A DNA stretch of 47,416 nucleotides from JAVBOW01 sp031550615. Lineage in GTDB: Bacteria; Bacteroidota; Bacteroidia; Bacteroidales; Rikenellaceae. The notes under the pieces are model-generated. The model saw only the letters and a program-made list of their open reading frames with translations, was not told where the DNA came from and searched no databases. This document shows, one piece after another, positions 17,036 through 25,802 of this stretch. The stretch's first letter is position 1, and each line of letters starts with the position of its first letter. The stretch covers positions 1 to 47,416 of the forward strand of contig JAVBOL010000038.1 in the NCBI GenBank assembly GCA_031550615.1, given 5' to 3'. The translations under genes were made by a program, and so were the position numbers.

Positions 17036-17872
17036 ATGATCAAAGCCGGAAGCTATTATACCCTCACCGTTTCGCGCATTTCGCCCCACGGGCTCTACCT
17101 CGCAGACCATGACGGCAACGAAGTGTTGCTGCCCAACCGATATGTGTCGCTCGAAAACAAGGTCGACGACCAAATGGAGGTGTTCGTCTACCACGACTCC
17201 GAAGAGAGGCTCGTGGCGACCACCGAGCGCCCCCTGGCCGCCGTGGGACAGGTCGCGTGGCTCAAGGTGGTCGACAAGACCATACATGGCGCCTTTCTCG
17301 ACTGGGGCCCGATCCCAAAAGACCTCTTTATACCCAACCGCAACCAGCAGACCCCCATGCAGGCGGACGAGAGCTACGCCGTATACCTTTACAGCGACAA
17401 CGTGACGGGGCGCGTGGTGGGCAGCGCCAAACTCAAAGGTTTTATAAATAACGAACAACTCACGGTTAAGGAGGGAGAGCGGGTCGACATACTGATCGCC
17501 CAACGCCAGGAGATCGGTTTCCGCTGCGTTATCAACGACCTGCATTGGGGCATGATCTACTACAACCAGATATTCCGTCCGGTTGCCGTCGGCGAACGCA
17601 CACAGGCATGGATAAGGCGCATATCGCCCGACGGGCGCATCGACCTTAACCTTCAGGCCCAGGGATTCGACGAGGTCAAAGTGCAGGTCGACAGGCTGCT
17701 CTCGCTGCTTGCCGAAGCCGGCGGATCGCTCCCCATCGGCGACCATTCGTCGCCTGACCAGATCGCGGTGCTCACGCATATGAGCAAAAAGGTATTCAAG
17801 CGCGCGTTGGGATTCCTGCTCAAGCAGGGTTACGTCGAATCCACGCCTGAAGGCATCAAGCGCATAAAATGA
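17036..17872 (+). CDS. CvfB/YitL-family S1-domain RNA-binding protein
   Basis: A 278-residue cytoplasmic protein built of tandem S1-like OB folds (about 2-60, 65-130 and 140-205) and a C-terminal winged-helix (~220-278). Typical segments are SPHGLYLADHDGNEVLLPN, GAFLDWGPIPKDLFIP, RQEIGFRCVINDLHWGMIY and KRALGFLLKQGYVE. Relatives in Firmicutes (CvfB) bind RNA and influence expression of virulence and other genes; the role in Bacteroidota is not established. The stop overlaps the start of the methyltransferase gene by 4 bp, so both are translated from one transcript. Confidence 0.88.
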   Translation: MIKAGSYYTLTVSRISPHGLYLADHDGNEVLLPNRYVSLENKVDDQMEVFVYHDSEERLVATTERPLAAVGQVAWLKVVDKTIHGAFLDWGPIPKDLFIPNRNQQTPMQADESYAVYLYSDNVTGRVVGSAKLKGFINNEQLTVKEGERVDILIAQRQEIGFRCVINDLHWGMIYYNQIFRPVAVGERTQAWIRRISPDGRIDLNLQAQGFDEVKVQVDRLLSLLAEAGGSLPIGDHSSPDQIAVLTHMSKKVFKRALGFLLKQGYVESTPEGIKRIK

Positions 17873-18654
17873 AGAAAAAAATGCAAACCGCGCAGCGTGT
17901 GTGCGGCACCGATGCGTCGGACAACTACGTATTCCAGCGCTCACGCCTCGCCTATTGGCGCGCAGCGCGTGAGATTTCGGGCGATGTGCTTGAGATCGGC
18001 ACCGGCAGCGGCTACGGCGTGGAGATAATCTCACCCAAGGCCAAGAGTTTCATTACGATAGACAAGTACCAACCTGCGGTCGATTTTCACAACTACGGCA
18101 ACGTGGAGTTCCATCAGATGGTAGTCCCGCCGCTGGAGGGCATACCCTCGATGAGCGTCGATTTCGTGATCTGCTTCCAGGTAATCGAGCACATCAAGGA
18201 CGATTTCGGATTGGTGGAGGAGATCCACCGCGTACTGCGTCCGGGCGGCAAATTCATCGTTTCGACGCCCAACAAGCCCGCCTCCATCACCCGCAACCCA
18301 TGGCACGTGCGCGAATACACCGCCGATGAGTTCATCAACCTGCTGCACAGCAGCTTCGCCGAGGTGAAGGCCGAGGGCGTATTCGGCGACGAGAAAGTAA
18401 TGGAGTATTACCGTAAGAACCGCAATTCGGTAAATGCGATCACGCGGTTCGATATCTTCGACCTGCAGCACCGTCTGCCGGCATGGATGCTGCGCATTCC
18501 CTACGACATACTCAACCGCATGAACCGCCGCCGGTTGCTGGTGTCCAACCGCAGCCTGACCAGTTCGATCACCATGGACGACTATTACTTCGCTCCGGTG
18601 GGTGACGACTGCTTCGATCTCTATTACACCGCGACCAAAGAGCAAAGCGAATAA
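17869..18654 (+). CDS. Class I SAM-dependent methyltransferase
   Basis: A 261-residue cytoplasmic methyltransferase of the Methyltransf_11/ubiE-like type. The SAM-binding motif VLEIGTGSGYG is at 40-50, the acidic residue ending the second strand is in ITIDKYQP, motif IV is VDFVICFQVIEHI, and the post-motif LRPGGKFIVSTPN follows. The substrate cannot be told from sequence. It is coupled by an ATGA overlap to the CvfB-like gene. Similar methyltransferases act on many small molecules and macromolecules. Confidence 0.88.
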   Translation: MKKKMQTAQRVCGTDASDNYVFQRSRLAYWRAAREISGDVLEIGTGSGYGVEIISPKAKSFITIDKYQPAVDFHNYGNVEFHQMVVPPLEGIPSMSVDFVICFQVIEHIKDDFGLVEEIHRVLRPGGKFIVSTPNKPASITRNPWHVREYTADEFINLLHSSFAEVKAEGVFGDEKVMEYYRKNRNSVNAITRFDIFDLQHRLPAWMLRIPYDILNRMNRRRLLVSNRSLTSSITMDDYYFAPVGDDCFDLYYTATKEQSE

Positions 18655-18658
18655 TGCA

Positions 18659-18690
18659 TAAGCGGCCCCTCGTCATTGAGGGGCCGCTTA
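18659..18690. terminator. Bidirectional terminator between convergent genes
   Basis: A perfect 13-bp stem (18659-18671 with 18678-18690) around a 6-nt loop lies between the methyltransferase stop and the stop of the convergent pseudouridine synthase gene. T runs are short, so termination strength is uncertain. Confidence 0.65.
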
Positions 18691-18695
18691 TCTAT

Positions 18696-20066
18696 CTATT
18701 CGTATTCTCCGGATTTAAGCATCACGACCTCTTTGGGGGTCAAAAAGCGCCATTGCCCGCGTTTGAGCCTCTGTTTGGTAAGCCCTGCGAAATAGACGCG
18801 GTCGAGTTTGGCGACGTGGTAGCCCAGCGACTCGAAGATGCGGCGCACGATGCGGTTGCGTCCCGAGTGTATCTCTATCCCGACCTCTTTCTTGCTCTCG
18901 CCCACCCAGTCTATGGCGTCGGCGGCTATGGGACCGTCTTCGAGCTCTATGCCAGTGGCTATCCGCTCCATATCGGCGTGCGTGAGGGCTTTATCGAGGC
19001 TGACCTGATATACCTTGCGCTTATTATATGAAGGGTGCGTGAGGCGTTTGGTCAGATCACCGTCGTTGGTTATCAGCAGCACGCCCAGCGAGTTTTTGTC
19101 GAGGCGGCCTACGGGATAGACCCTCTCGGAAACCGCATCGCCCAACAGGTCCATAACGGTGCGGTCGGCATGCGGATCTTCGAGCGAGGTGACGAAACCC
19201 TTGGGTTTATTCATCACTATGTACACCTTCTTTTCGCCCTGCAACACCTTATCGTTAAGGCGCACCTGGTCGCCCGGCATCACCTTGTAGCCCAACTCTG
19301 AAACCACCTGTCCGTTGACGGTCACCACGCCCGAGGCGATGTACTCGTCGGCCTCGCGGCGCGAACATACGCCCGATTGGGCGATATAGCGGTTCAGGCG
19401 CACGGGACCGTCAGCGCGCGGGGCGGCGAAACGGGGATAGCTTTCGGCATCTTTAACCACGTGCGAACCCTTTTCGGTGGGCTTTCGGCGGTCGCCTTTA
19501 TTGAATTTGCGGTCTGGGGCGTTGAACCTGCCGTTTTCCTCACGGGGCTTCCAGCCCTGGCGCTGGTCGGGGCGGGCGGGCTTACCCGTGCGGCGGTCGC
19601 CATCGCGGCGATTATCTTCACGGCGGCTATCATCCCGACGGCCATCTTCGCGCGGGGCCCACTCCTTGCGCGGTTTGGCCTCGAAAACCGGACGGTTGTC
19701 GCGGTCGAAATTGGGATTGAACGAACGGCGCACCTCACCATGCGGCGCATCGGGGCGCGGTTTGCGTGGGCGGTCGTCACTCTGTCCTCGGCTATATCCT
19801 TCGCGGTCGCGCAGAGGTTTATCCCTGAAAGGTTTATCGTCACGGTACGGTTTGCCCTCACCGCGGGAGGAATGCAGCTCACGGCGCGGCGCGGCTGGCT
19901 GGTCGGCGGGGCGCTGGCCCCTGTCGAGTTTCTCTGAAGAGTGTGTACGGGGACGGCGCGGGCGCACGAACTCCCCGAATGAGCGCTCCGTGTCTTCGCG
20001 ACCGGGAGCGTCCTTGGCGTTATCTGCCTCGCCGCGGGGGCGTGCAGGATAGTCTGTCTTTGCCAT
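18696..20066 (-). CDS. RluB/E/F-type 23S rRNA pseudouridine synthase with long disordered Arg/Asp-rich N-terminus
   Basis: A 456-residue protein. Residues ~1-218 are low complexity, dominated by Arg, Asp, Pro, Lys and Gly with repeats of the form RRDDSRREDNRRDGDRR, and have no predicted fold. Residues 221-275 are an S4 RNA-binding domain (RLNRYIAQSGVCSRREADEY). Residues ~283-450 are the RsuA/RluB catalytic domain with GRLDKNSLGVLLITNDGDL, in which Asp323 is the expected nucleophile, and the later HSGRNRIVRRIFES. It would isomerize a uridine in 23S rRNA. The extension roughly doubles the usual bacterial length; similar extensions occur in other Bacteroidota RNA-binding proteins (from memory). 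A -7 box is present upstream at 20096-20089. Confidence 0.92.
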   Translation of the reverse strand: MAKTDYPARPRGEADNAKDAPGREDTERSFGEFVRPRRPRTHSSEKLDRGQRPADQPAAPRRELHSSRGEGKPYRDDKPFRDKPLRDREGYSRGQSDDRPRKPRPDAPHGEVRRSFNPNFDRDNRPVFEAKPRKEWAPREDGRRDDSRREDNRRDGDRRTGKPARPDQRQGWKPREENGRFNAPDRKFNKGDRRKPTEKGSHVVKDAESYPRFAAPRADGPVRLNRYIAQSGVCSRREADEYIASGVVTVNGQVVSELGYKVMPGDQVRLNDKVLQGEKKVYIVMNKPKGFVTSLEDPHADRTVMDLLGDAVSERVYPVGRLDKNSLGVLLITNDGDLTKRLTHPSYNKRKVYQVSLDKALTHADMERIATGIELEDGPIAADAIDWVGESKKEVGIEIHSGRNRIVRRIFESLGYHVAKLDRVYFAGLTKQRLKRGQWRFLTPKEVVMLKSGEYE

Positions 20067-20088
20067 TTTTTATTATAGGTTGCGACCG

Positions 20089-20096
20089 CAAAGGTA
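20089..20096 (-). promoter_or_regulatory. -7 box of the pseudouridine synthase gene
   Basis: TACCTTTG on the minus strand, 22 nt before the ATG. The -33 region is not a clear match. Confidence 0.5.
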
Positions 20097-20120
20097 ATAA
20101 AAAATAAACCGCGGCGGCCA

Positions 20121-20152
20121 TTTGGTTATTTTAATTGCGTTTTATATATTTG
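20121..20152 (+). promoter_or_regulatory. Promoter for the MalY/PatB gene
   Basis: A -33 TTTG at 20121-20124 and a -7 TATATTTG at 20145-20152 are separated by 20 bp, a full match to the Bacteroidota consensus. The ATG at 20199 is about 40 nt downstream of the expected start. Confidence 0.7.
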
Positions 20153-20198
20153 CAGTCGATGATTTTTGCATTTTGTAACATTTAATGCAGTTTTGATT

Positions 20199-21368
20199 AT
20201 GAAATATAATTTCGACCGGATCGTTTCCAGGGCAGGGACTCACTGTTTCAAATACGACAACCGCGAGGAGGTCTTCGGTTGCGGCAACGTCATACCGCTC
20301 TGGATAGCAGATATGGACTTTCCCGTGGCTCCCTTCATCGAGCAGGCCATGCGCCGCCGCATGGAACTCCCGGTCTATGGTTACGAAAAACGCTCCCCTG
20401 CGTTCTACCGCTCTGTCACGGAGTGGGTACGCCGCCGCAACAATTGGAGCATCGACCCCGCATGGATCGACTTCACGCCCGGATGCGTCGCCGGATTCGC
20501 TTTCGGCATCCGCGCGCTGACCTCCCCTGGCGACAAGGTGGTCATACAGCCGCCGGTCTACCCTCCCTTCGCCGCGACGATCAAAGCCAACGACCGCGAG
20601 TTGGTCACCAACCCGCTCACACTGACCGAAGAGGGCTACCGCATCGACTTCGAGGACCTCGACCGCAAGCTCCAGGGCGCCAAAATGCTGCTGTTCTGCA
20701 ACCCCCACAACCCCACGGGGCGCGTTTATACCCGTGAGGAGCTGCTGAAAGTAGGCGAACTGTGCATCAAACATAACGTGAATATCGTTTCCGACGAAAT
20801 CCACTCGGACCTTATCCAAAAACCATACCACCACATCCACATCGCCTCGCTCAGCCCCGAGCTGGCCGAGCGCACGATAACCCTGATCGCCCCCAGCAAG
20901 ACCTTCAACCTGGCGGGCCTCTCCACAGCGCTGGCCGTAACCCCTGGCGACACGTTACGCCGCCGTCTGCGTTGCGAACTCGACAAGACACACGTCGACC
21001 AGGGCAACGTATTCGGCAACGCCGCACTCGAAGCGGCTTACAGGGAGGGAGAGGAGTGGTTGGAGCAGCTGCTCGAATACATCGGCGGCAACATGGACTT
21101 CATAGTCGAATATATCGGCAAGCACATGCACCAGATCAAGGCCAGGCGCAGCGAAGGCACATACATGATGTGGCTGGACATGCGCGGGCTTGAGATGTGC
21201 CACAGCGAACTCGCTGAATTTCTGGTCCGCAAAGCCGGGCTGGGATTCAACGACGGTGCGCTGTTCGGCAAAGAGGGCGAATGCTTCATGCGCATCAACC
21301 TGGCCACCTCACGCGAGGTGCTGCACAAGGCGATGGACCAGCTCAGGGACGCCGTAGAAAAGCGGTAG
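20199..21368 (+). CDS. MalY/PatB-family PLP-dependent aminotransferase or cystathionine beta-lyase
   Basis: A 389-residue fold-type I PLP enzyme. An in-frame ATG exists 33 nt upstream, but MKYNFDRIVSRAGTHCFKYD is where the family begins. Recognizable parts are LWIADMDFPV (34-43), YGYEKRSPAFY (60-70), the cofactor-contact CNPHNPTGR (167-175), SDEIHSDL (198-205) and the Schiff-base lysine in APSKTFNLAGL (Lys234). MalY/PatB enzymes cleave C-S bonds of cystathionine or related substrates in the cytoplasm; the exact substrate here is unknown. Monocistronic, with its own promoter and a strong terminator. Confidence 0.92.
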   Translation: MKYNFDRIVSRAGTHCFKYDNREEVFGCGNVIPLWIADMDFPVAPFIEQAMRRRMELPVYGYEKRSPAFYRSVTEWVRRRNNWSIDPAWIDFTPGCVAGFAFGIRALTSPGDKVVIQPPVYPPFAATIKANDRELVTNPLTLTEEGYRIDFEDLDRKLQGAKMLLFCNPHNPTGRVYTREELLKVGELCIKHNVNIVSDEIHSDLIQKPYHHIHIASLSPELAERTITLIAPSKTFNLAGLSTALAVTPGDTLRRRLRCELDKTHVDQGNVFGNAALEAAYREGEEWLEQLLEYIGGNMDFIVEYIGKHMHQIKARRSEGTYMMWLDMRGLEMCHSELAEFLVRKAGLGFNDGALFGKEGECFMRINLATSREVLHKAMDQLRDAVEKR

Positions 21369-21388
21369 CTTAAATTCTTGTAAAGCAT

Positions 21389-21416
21389 GTGGGGCGGTCG
21401 CTGTCGACCGCCCCAC
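21389..21416. terminator. Bidirectional terminator between MalY and PL10 genes
   Basis: GTGGGGCGGTCG (21389-21400) pairs perfectly with CGACCGCCCCAC (21405-21416) around a CTGT loop. It sits between two convergent stops. Confidence 0.7.
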
Positions 21417-21431
21417 TTGTCTATTTAGCTC

Positions 21432-23027
21432 CTATTTAGCCCCGAGCGCCGCGATCAGCGTCGCCATATTGGCAATGAACGTTTTGGTGTCGATGCCGCG
21501 CAACTCACCCGCTGGCTTCGTGCAGGTGTCGTAGGGGCTGCCCAGCGTGTCATCGTATTTTTCGGCTTTGGGGTCGGCGGGATTGCCGGGTCCGATGTAG
21601 GGCGCCTTGACGTTGGACAGGGCGACTATCCAGCGTCCCTGCGCGTCGAGCGACGATACCACCGAGGCTGCCGCAGCTGGGTCCGCTGAGGCGATCTGGG
21701 CGGTGACCAGGCGCGGCAAGGCGTAAGGCGCATTGGCATAAAGAGGTGATCCGGCAACCAGGTCGGCGGGCCTGAGGGCAAGCGCCCTGTTGTATTCGCG
21801 CTCAAGGCCGGCGATGTTGATATAGACCAGCGACGCATAATGCTTGATTATATTGTCGGGGTTCTGGTCGACGTAATATTCGCCGTTGTTGATGTGGTTG
21901 CCGCGGCGGTGTATGTATAGCGGACGCGCCGTGAGGGGCTCGGAAAAACGCGGGCAGACGATCCTGCTGCGGCCCGGGTTCATACCCACTTTGGCGCACT
22001 GCTCATCGCTGAGGGCCACCGAGCGCAGGAAATCCAACGCGGCGGGTATGCCGGAGAGGAAATTCGTGTTGCCGGTCAGCTCGTAATATTCTATCAGTTT
22101 CAGGCATATATCCGCCGTGAGGCGGCTAGATATGGATGCCGGCTCGAAATCGCGCGCCTTGGCGGGGACGAAACGCACGGGGTCGTACTGGTCCGCCCAC
22201 CCTGCCGTCGGGGCGCCCTGTTGCAGCGTGCGCACGCAGTTCATGCCGCGCATCAGGGGCTCCAGTGCGCGCTCGTCGCCAAGCAACAGGTAGGCGTCCA
22301 GCAATAACTGGATGTTGTGCAGGGTCGCGGCGTCGTTGAAAGTCACGCAGGGCGTGTAATCGGGATTTCCCCACCGGTCGGGATGTGAATCCATAAGGGG
22401 GAAACGCTGGGGCCAGCCGCCGCACGGATACTGGGCGCGGTAAAGCAGGTCTATCGCCTTATCCAGCGCGGGTTTGAGCGAGGGGTCGTTCTTCTCCAGG
22501 TAGAGGCGCATCAAAAAGCGCGTCACGCCGGGGGTCACGTCGTCGTCGAAGGTGGCGTTGCCGTAATACTGGTTGTGTTCACCCGCGCCCCAGGCGTTGG
22601 CCCCTATCGTGGCGAACCAACGTTTCTCGGAGGCGGGGCCGGCCAGGTCGAATTTATAATTCCAACCGCCGCACGGCAGTTGCCCCCGGATCAACACCGA
22701 GGCGCTGCGCAGGGCCATATCGTAATAATATTCGTCGCCCGTGGCGTGGTAGGCGTCGAGCATCAGCTGGCCCACGGCGGGCGTACCGGGCGACTCGACC
22801 CACACCATCGAGGGGTAGGCCTCCAATTCGCCGAACACGCGCGAAAAATCCTCGGCGTAGCTGTGCAGGAAACCGCCCTGGTTGCTCACCTTGTCGTACA
22901 TGTATCGCGTGGCGCGCTTCATCGCATCGCGCACGGCGTCCGGCGCGGGTTTATTCCCGGTTTTCTGGGCCGTCGCGCCGATGGAGAGCAGGGCAGCGGC
23001 AGCTATCACAACTGCTTTACGTATCAT
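21432..23027 (-). CDS. Pectate lyase, polysaccharide lyase family 10
   Basis: A 531-residue exported protein (signal peptide ~1-21, ending ATAQ; no lipid Cys, hence periplasmic or soluble). It matches PL10 (alpha/alpha toroid) with QLPCGGWNYKFDL, YPCGGWPQRFPLMDSHP and VTFNDAATLHNIQLLLDAY, and the later RWIVALSNVKAPYIGPGNP and SPYDT. PL10 enzymes cleave de-esterified homogalacturonan by beta-elimination with calcium. The start overlaps the end of the upstream PL1 gene by 4 bp, so the two lyases are translated together. Confidence 0.88.
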   Translation of the reverse strand: MIRKAVVIAAAALLSIGATAQKTGNKPAPDAVRDAMKRATRYMYDKVSNQGGFLHSYAEDFSRVFGELEAYPSMVWVESPGTPAVGQLMLDAYHATGDEYYYDMALRSASVLIRGQLPCGGWNYKFDLAGPASEKRWFATIGANAWGAGEHNQYYGNATFDDDVTPGVTRFLMRLYLEKNDPSLKPALDKAIDLLYRAQYPCGGWPQRFPLMDSHPDRWGNPDYTPCVTFNDAATLHNIQLLLDAYLLLGDERALEPLMRGMNCVRTLQQGAPTAGWADQYDPVRFVPAKARDFEPASISSRLTADICLKLIEYYELTGNTNFLSGIPAALDFLRSVALSDEQCAKVGMNPGRSRIVCPRFSEPLTARPLYIHRRGNHINNGEYYVDQNPDNIIKHYASLVYINIAGLEREYNRALALRPADLVAGSPLYANAPYALPRLVTAQIASADPAAAASVVSSLDAQGRWIVALSNVKAPYIGPGNPADPKAEKYDDTLGSPYDTCTKPAGELRGIDTKTFIANMATLIAALGAK

Positions 23028-24490
23028 TTCTTCTTTGATTTTTTTGCTTTCGGGGCGGCGGTCGACTGGCCGGTGATGTGGTCCACCAGCGAGTTAAGGT
23101 ATAGTTCGAGGTTAGTGTAACCGCTTTGTGCGACCAGGGCACCGTCCGCCGGGTCGCCGGCATCGAGGCCATGCGACTTTTCCCACGCGTCGGGCATCCC
23201 GTCGCCGTCGGTGTCTTCAGGTGCGGGAAGGCTGTTGTAAACCGGCCATCCGCCGACCGCTTCCTGCGTGTCGATCAGTCCATTGCGGCTGCCGCGTCCC
23301 CCATCCTGCACCGAGGCCGTACCGTTGGCGGCGTCCCATACGGCGCGCCTGTCGACCGTATCGCGGACGATGCACGCGCCGGCATATTTAAGCACCGCCA
23401 GGAAAGCCTCTTCGGCGTTCTGGGTGGTCGTATGGCCGTCGGTGCGACCGTTTATCGGCATCGGCTGTTGGGCCAAAGGCTTTTGTGTGCCGCCCGAATT
23501 GTACTTCACCGCAGAGTGGTTATTGCGCGTGATGGAGGGGTCGCCGACCATTACGTTGCCCGAGAGGTAGAGCACCGGATGTCCGAAATCGTGCTCCGTG
23601 CCGTCGGTTTCCGCCGCGCGGCCATAGGAGTTTATAAAATAGGTCGTGCGCGCAGCGGAGGTAGCCGGGCCGGGCTTGTAATAGTTGTTTATCATATTGA
23701 AGTGTCCGCCCTCGCCGCCGTAGGTGCTGTTGTTGCCCCAGTTGTAGACCACGTTGTTGCGGTAGTCGACCACCCCGCGGAAATCCGCCGTATCGACCAG
23801 GGGGTAATAGACAAGCGGGTGGTCGAAGCGCGGGTTGCGCGAGTCGTGGCACGAAAGCAGGTTGTGGTGGAACGAGGCGTTCTTTCCGCCCCAGATGCCG
23901 CCGTAACCGTGTGAGCCTTTGCTGTGCGCCGAGGTGCGCAGCGATTCGGTGAGGATCGTCCACTGCAGGGTGAAATTTTCGTTGGCGTAGAACGACACGC
24001 ACTCGTCCGTCGACCAGCTCATAGAGCAGTGGTCAACGATTATATTTCGCTGGTAGCGTCCGCCCAGGGCGTCCTGTTCGCCTGTGGCTTTGCCGAGGCG
24101 GTCGCCCATACGGAAACGCATGTAGCGGATAATTACGTTGCCCGCCCTGACCTGCACGCCGTGGTTCGAGATGCAGATGCCGTCGCCGGGGGCGCTCTGC
24201 CCCGCTATGGTCAGATCGCCGTACATTATATTAATGGGCTTGGCGAGGGCGATCTCGCCCGACACCTTAAAGAGTACCGTGCGGGGGTATTTCTGCGACA
24301 AAGCCCACCGCAGCGTCCCCTGCGTGCCGTCGTCGGTCAATTTGGTGACGTAGAGCACGCGTCCGCCGCGTCCGCCGACGGTGTACATCCCTCCTCCCTC
24401 TGCGCCGGGGAACGCGGGGGTTTGCGAAAATCCTGCGTGGGGGGCGAATGCCAGCGCGGCACAAACCAGGGTCAGGTGCAATATCTTCAT
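23024..24490 (-). CDS. Pectate lyase, polysaccharide lyase family 1, periplasmic type
   Basis: A 488-residue protein with an SPase I signal peptide (1-23, HAGFSQ). The mature part begins at once with the PL1 start AFPGAEGGGMYTVGGRGGRV (26-45), then the beta-helix with VDHCSMSWSTDECVSFY and SHGYGGIWGGKNASFHHNL. Near the C-terminus (~425-437) lies DTDGDGMPDAWE, a calcium-binding thrombospondin-3-like motif, before a Lys-rich tail (KAKKSKKK). It is the first gene of the minus arm of the pectin PUL. A probable LacI operator is centred about 26 bp before the ATG. A paralogue with a lipoprotein signal lies at 40952. Confidence 0.9.
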   Translation of the reverse strand: MKILHLTLVCAALAFAPHAGFSQTPAFPGAEGGGMYTVGGRGGRVLYVTKLTDDGTQGTLRWALSQKYPRTVLFKVSGEIALAKPINIMYGDLTIAGQSAPGDGICISNHGVQVRAGNVIIRYMRFRMGDRLGKATGEQDALGGRYQRNIIVDHCSMSWSTDECVSFYANENFTLQWTILTESLRTSAHSKGSHGYGGIWGGKNASFHHNLLSCHDSRNPRFDHPLVYYPLVDTADFRGVVDYRNNVVYNWGNNSTYGGEGGHFNMINNYYKPGPATSAARTTYFINSYGRAAETDGTEHDFGHPVLYLSGNVMVGDPSITRNNHSAVKYNSGGTQKPLAQQPMPINGRTDGHTTTQNAEEAFLAVLKYAGACIVRDTVDRRAVWDAANGTASVQDGGRGSRNGLIDTQEAVGGWPVYNSLPAPEDTDGDGMPDAWEKSHGLDAGDPADGALVAQSGYTNLELYLNSLVDHITGQSTAAPKAKKSKKK

Positions 24491-24507
24491 AATGATGTGA
24501 ATTTATC

Positions 24508-24523
24508 CCGTAAACGTTACCGG
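24508..24523. promoter_or_regulatory. Probable LacI-family operator upstream of PL1/PL10
   Basis: CCGTAAACGTTACCGG is a near-palindrome between the lacI-type gene stop and the PL1 start. The reverse complement of the site at 25807-25822 reads CCGTTTACGTTAACGG, matching it at 13 of 16 positions. LacI-family sites are palindromes with a central CG, as here. No TAnnTTTG box is seen in this 48-bp gap, so the site may act on a promoter in the end of the regulator gene or as a roadblock. Confidence 0.65.
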
Positions 24524-24538
24524 TAATATTCAAAAAAA

Positions 24539-25618
24539 TTATTCCACCGGCAGGTAATAATCTATATTGTACCGGTTGAGTATATCTATAGAGCTGTATA
24601 TATCCTTGATTGGCGGATCCTGGCGCAGGACAAGGTGGTCGACGAGCGCTTTCACGGCGCGGGTGGCGGCCTTATCCGTACGTTCGGCTATCAGGTTGGT
24701 TATCATGCCCGACTTGAGCGATTCCATGTTGCGTCCAAGCATATCGAACGCCACGAGCGTTTTGTCCTTCACGCCGCGCAGCTCCATCCAGTCGGCGATA
24801 AGGTGACCTCGCGAGGTAAAGGTGACGATATGGCGCACTTCGGGGTTTTCGGCGAAATAGTCATCGAATACCTTGATGTTGCGCATAAAGTCGTAGGGAT
24901 AGATCACCCGGTTGTCCAAAACGCAACCGGGGCGCATCTCGGCCAGGTAGGCGCGGAATCCGCAGTCGCGGCTCACGAAAGAGTCGTTGGGGGTCAATTC
25001 GCCGCGGTCGATGGTAAAACTGACCGCCCTTGTGGCCGCGGGGTCCGCACTGAGCAGCAGGTCCGCAGCAAGATAGCCGCTCTCGTACAGGGGCATGCCG
25101 AAATAGGCGAGATAGTCCTTGGGGGCGGCGAATTCGGGCTTCGAGTCGATATACACCACCGGGATCGCTAACGGGGAGATCACGGATAGAAAGTCGCGCG
25201 TCGCCTCCTTATATATCGGGGCGATCAGCACGCCGTTAGGCTTCGCCTCGGCGGCATTGCGGCATGCGGCGCGAAACGACTCTATCTCGAACTGCGAGTA
25301 GTAGAATACCTTGATCTGCACATTGAGTTTCTGCGCCTCCTGTTCGGCTTTCATTATGCCGCCGTATATCAGCTCCCAGTACTCCCCTTTTTGGAAATAA
25401 GGTATGATGACCACTATCGAATAGTGGCGTTTCTGCGAGAGTATCGAGGCGTGGATATTTGGTTTATAGCCTATTTCGTCTATTATGCGCAACACCTTGC
25501 GGCGGGTCTTTTCAGACACTTCGCCGTGATTGTGGGCCACCCTCCCGACAGTTCCTATCGACACGCCGGCAAGGCGTGCGACATCCTCCATCGTTACGTT
25601 CTTGTTATTTTGCTTCAT
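24539..25618 (-). CDS. LacI-family transcriptional regulator of the pectin PUL
   Basis: A 359-residue regulator starting at MKQNNKNVTMEDVA (a longer frame adds six residues, but its leader would be very short relative to the promoter at 25655-25648). The DNA-binding domain reads TMEDVARLAGVSIGTVGRVAHN followed by the hinge region GYKPNIHASILSQ. The rest is a periplasmic-binding-like ligand domain (IVVIIPYFQKGEYWELIYGGI, GVLIAPIYKEATRDF, LVAFDMLGRNMESLK). It lies between the two arms of the pectin PUL, and two matching palindromes flank it. Ligand unknown; a pectin-derived sugar acid or oligosaccharide is a reasonable guess. Confidence 0.93.
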   Translation of the reverse strand: MKQNNKNVTMEDVARLAGVSIGTVGRVAHNHGEVSEKTRRKVLRIIDEIGYKPNIHASILSQKRHYSIVVIIPYFQKGEYWELIYGGIMKAEQEAQKLNVQIKVFYYSQFEIESFRAACRNAAEAKPNGVLIAPIYKEATRDFLSVISPLAIPVVYIDSKPEFAAPKDYLAYFGMPLYESGYLAADLLLSADPAATRAVSFTIDRGELTPNDSFVSRDCGFRAYLAEMRPGCVLDNRVIYPYDFMRNIKVFDDYFAENPEVRHIVTFTSRGHLIADWMELRGVKDKTLVAFDMLGRNMESLKSGMITNLIAERTDKAATRAVKALVDHLVLRQDPPIKDIYSSIDILNRYNIDYYLPVE

Positions 25619-25647
25619 AAAGTGATCGCTGCGCAAAGGCTACGATA

Positions 25648-25655
25648 CAAAAGTA
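25648..25655 (-). promoter_or_regulatory. -7 box of the LacI-family gene
   Basis: TACTTTTG on the minus strand, 29 nt before the chosen ATG (25618). A half-site identical to the operator flank (TTAACGGAAA at 25681-25690) lies about 25 bp upstream and could give autoregulation. Confidence 0.5.
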
Positions 25656-25693
25656 ACTTTTTTTGTGACACCTTGCATTTTTAACGGAAAAAA

Positions 25694-25725
25694 TTTGCGG
25701 GTTATAGGTAAAAAATATAGCTTTG
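25694..25725 (+). promoter_or_regulatory. Promoter of the large plus-strand pectin operon
   Basis: A -33 TTTG at 25694-25697 and a -7 TAGCTTTG at 25718-25725 are spaced exactly 20 bp. The expected start near 25731 gives a leader of about 115 nt that contains the operator palindrome, so repression would block elongation rather than RNA polymerase binding. Confidence 0.7.
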
Positions 25726-25802
25726 TATTCGTTGCCATATATAAACCACCCTTAAATATATACATAAATCACTGATTAACTGCATTATCAGTAAAATTAT
25801 AA

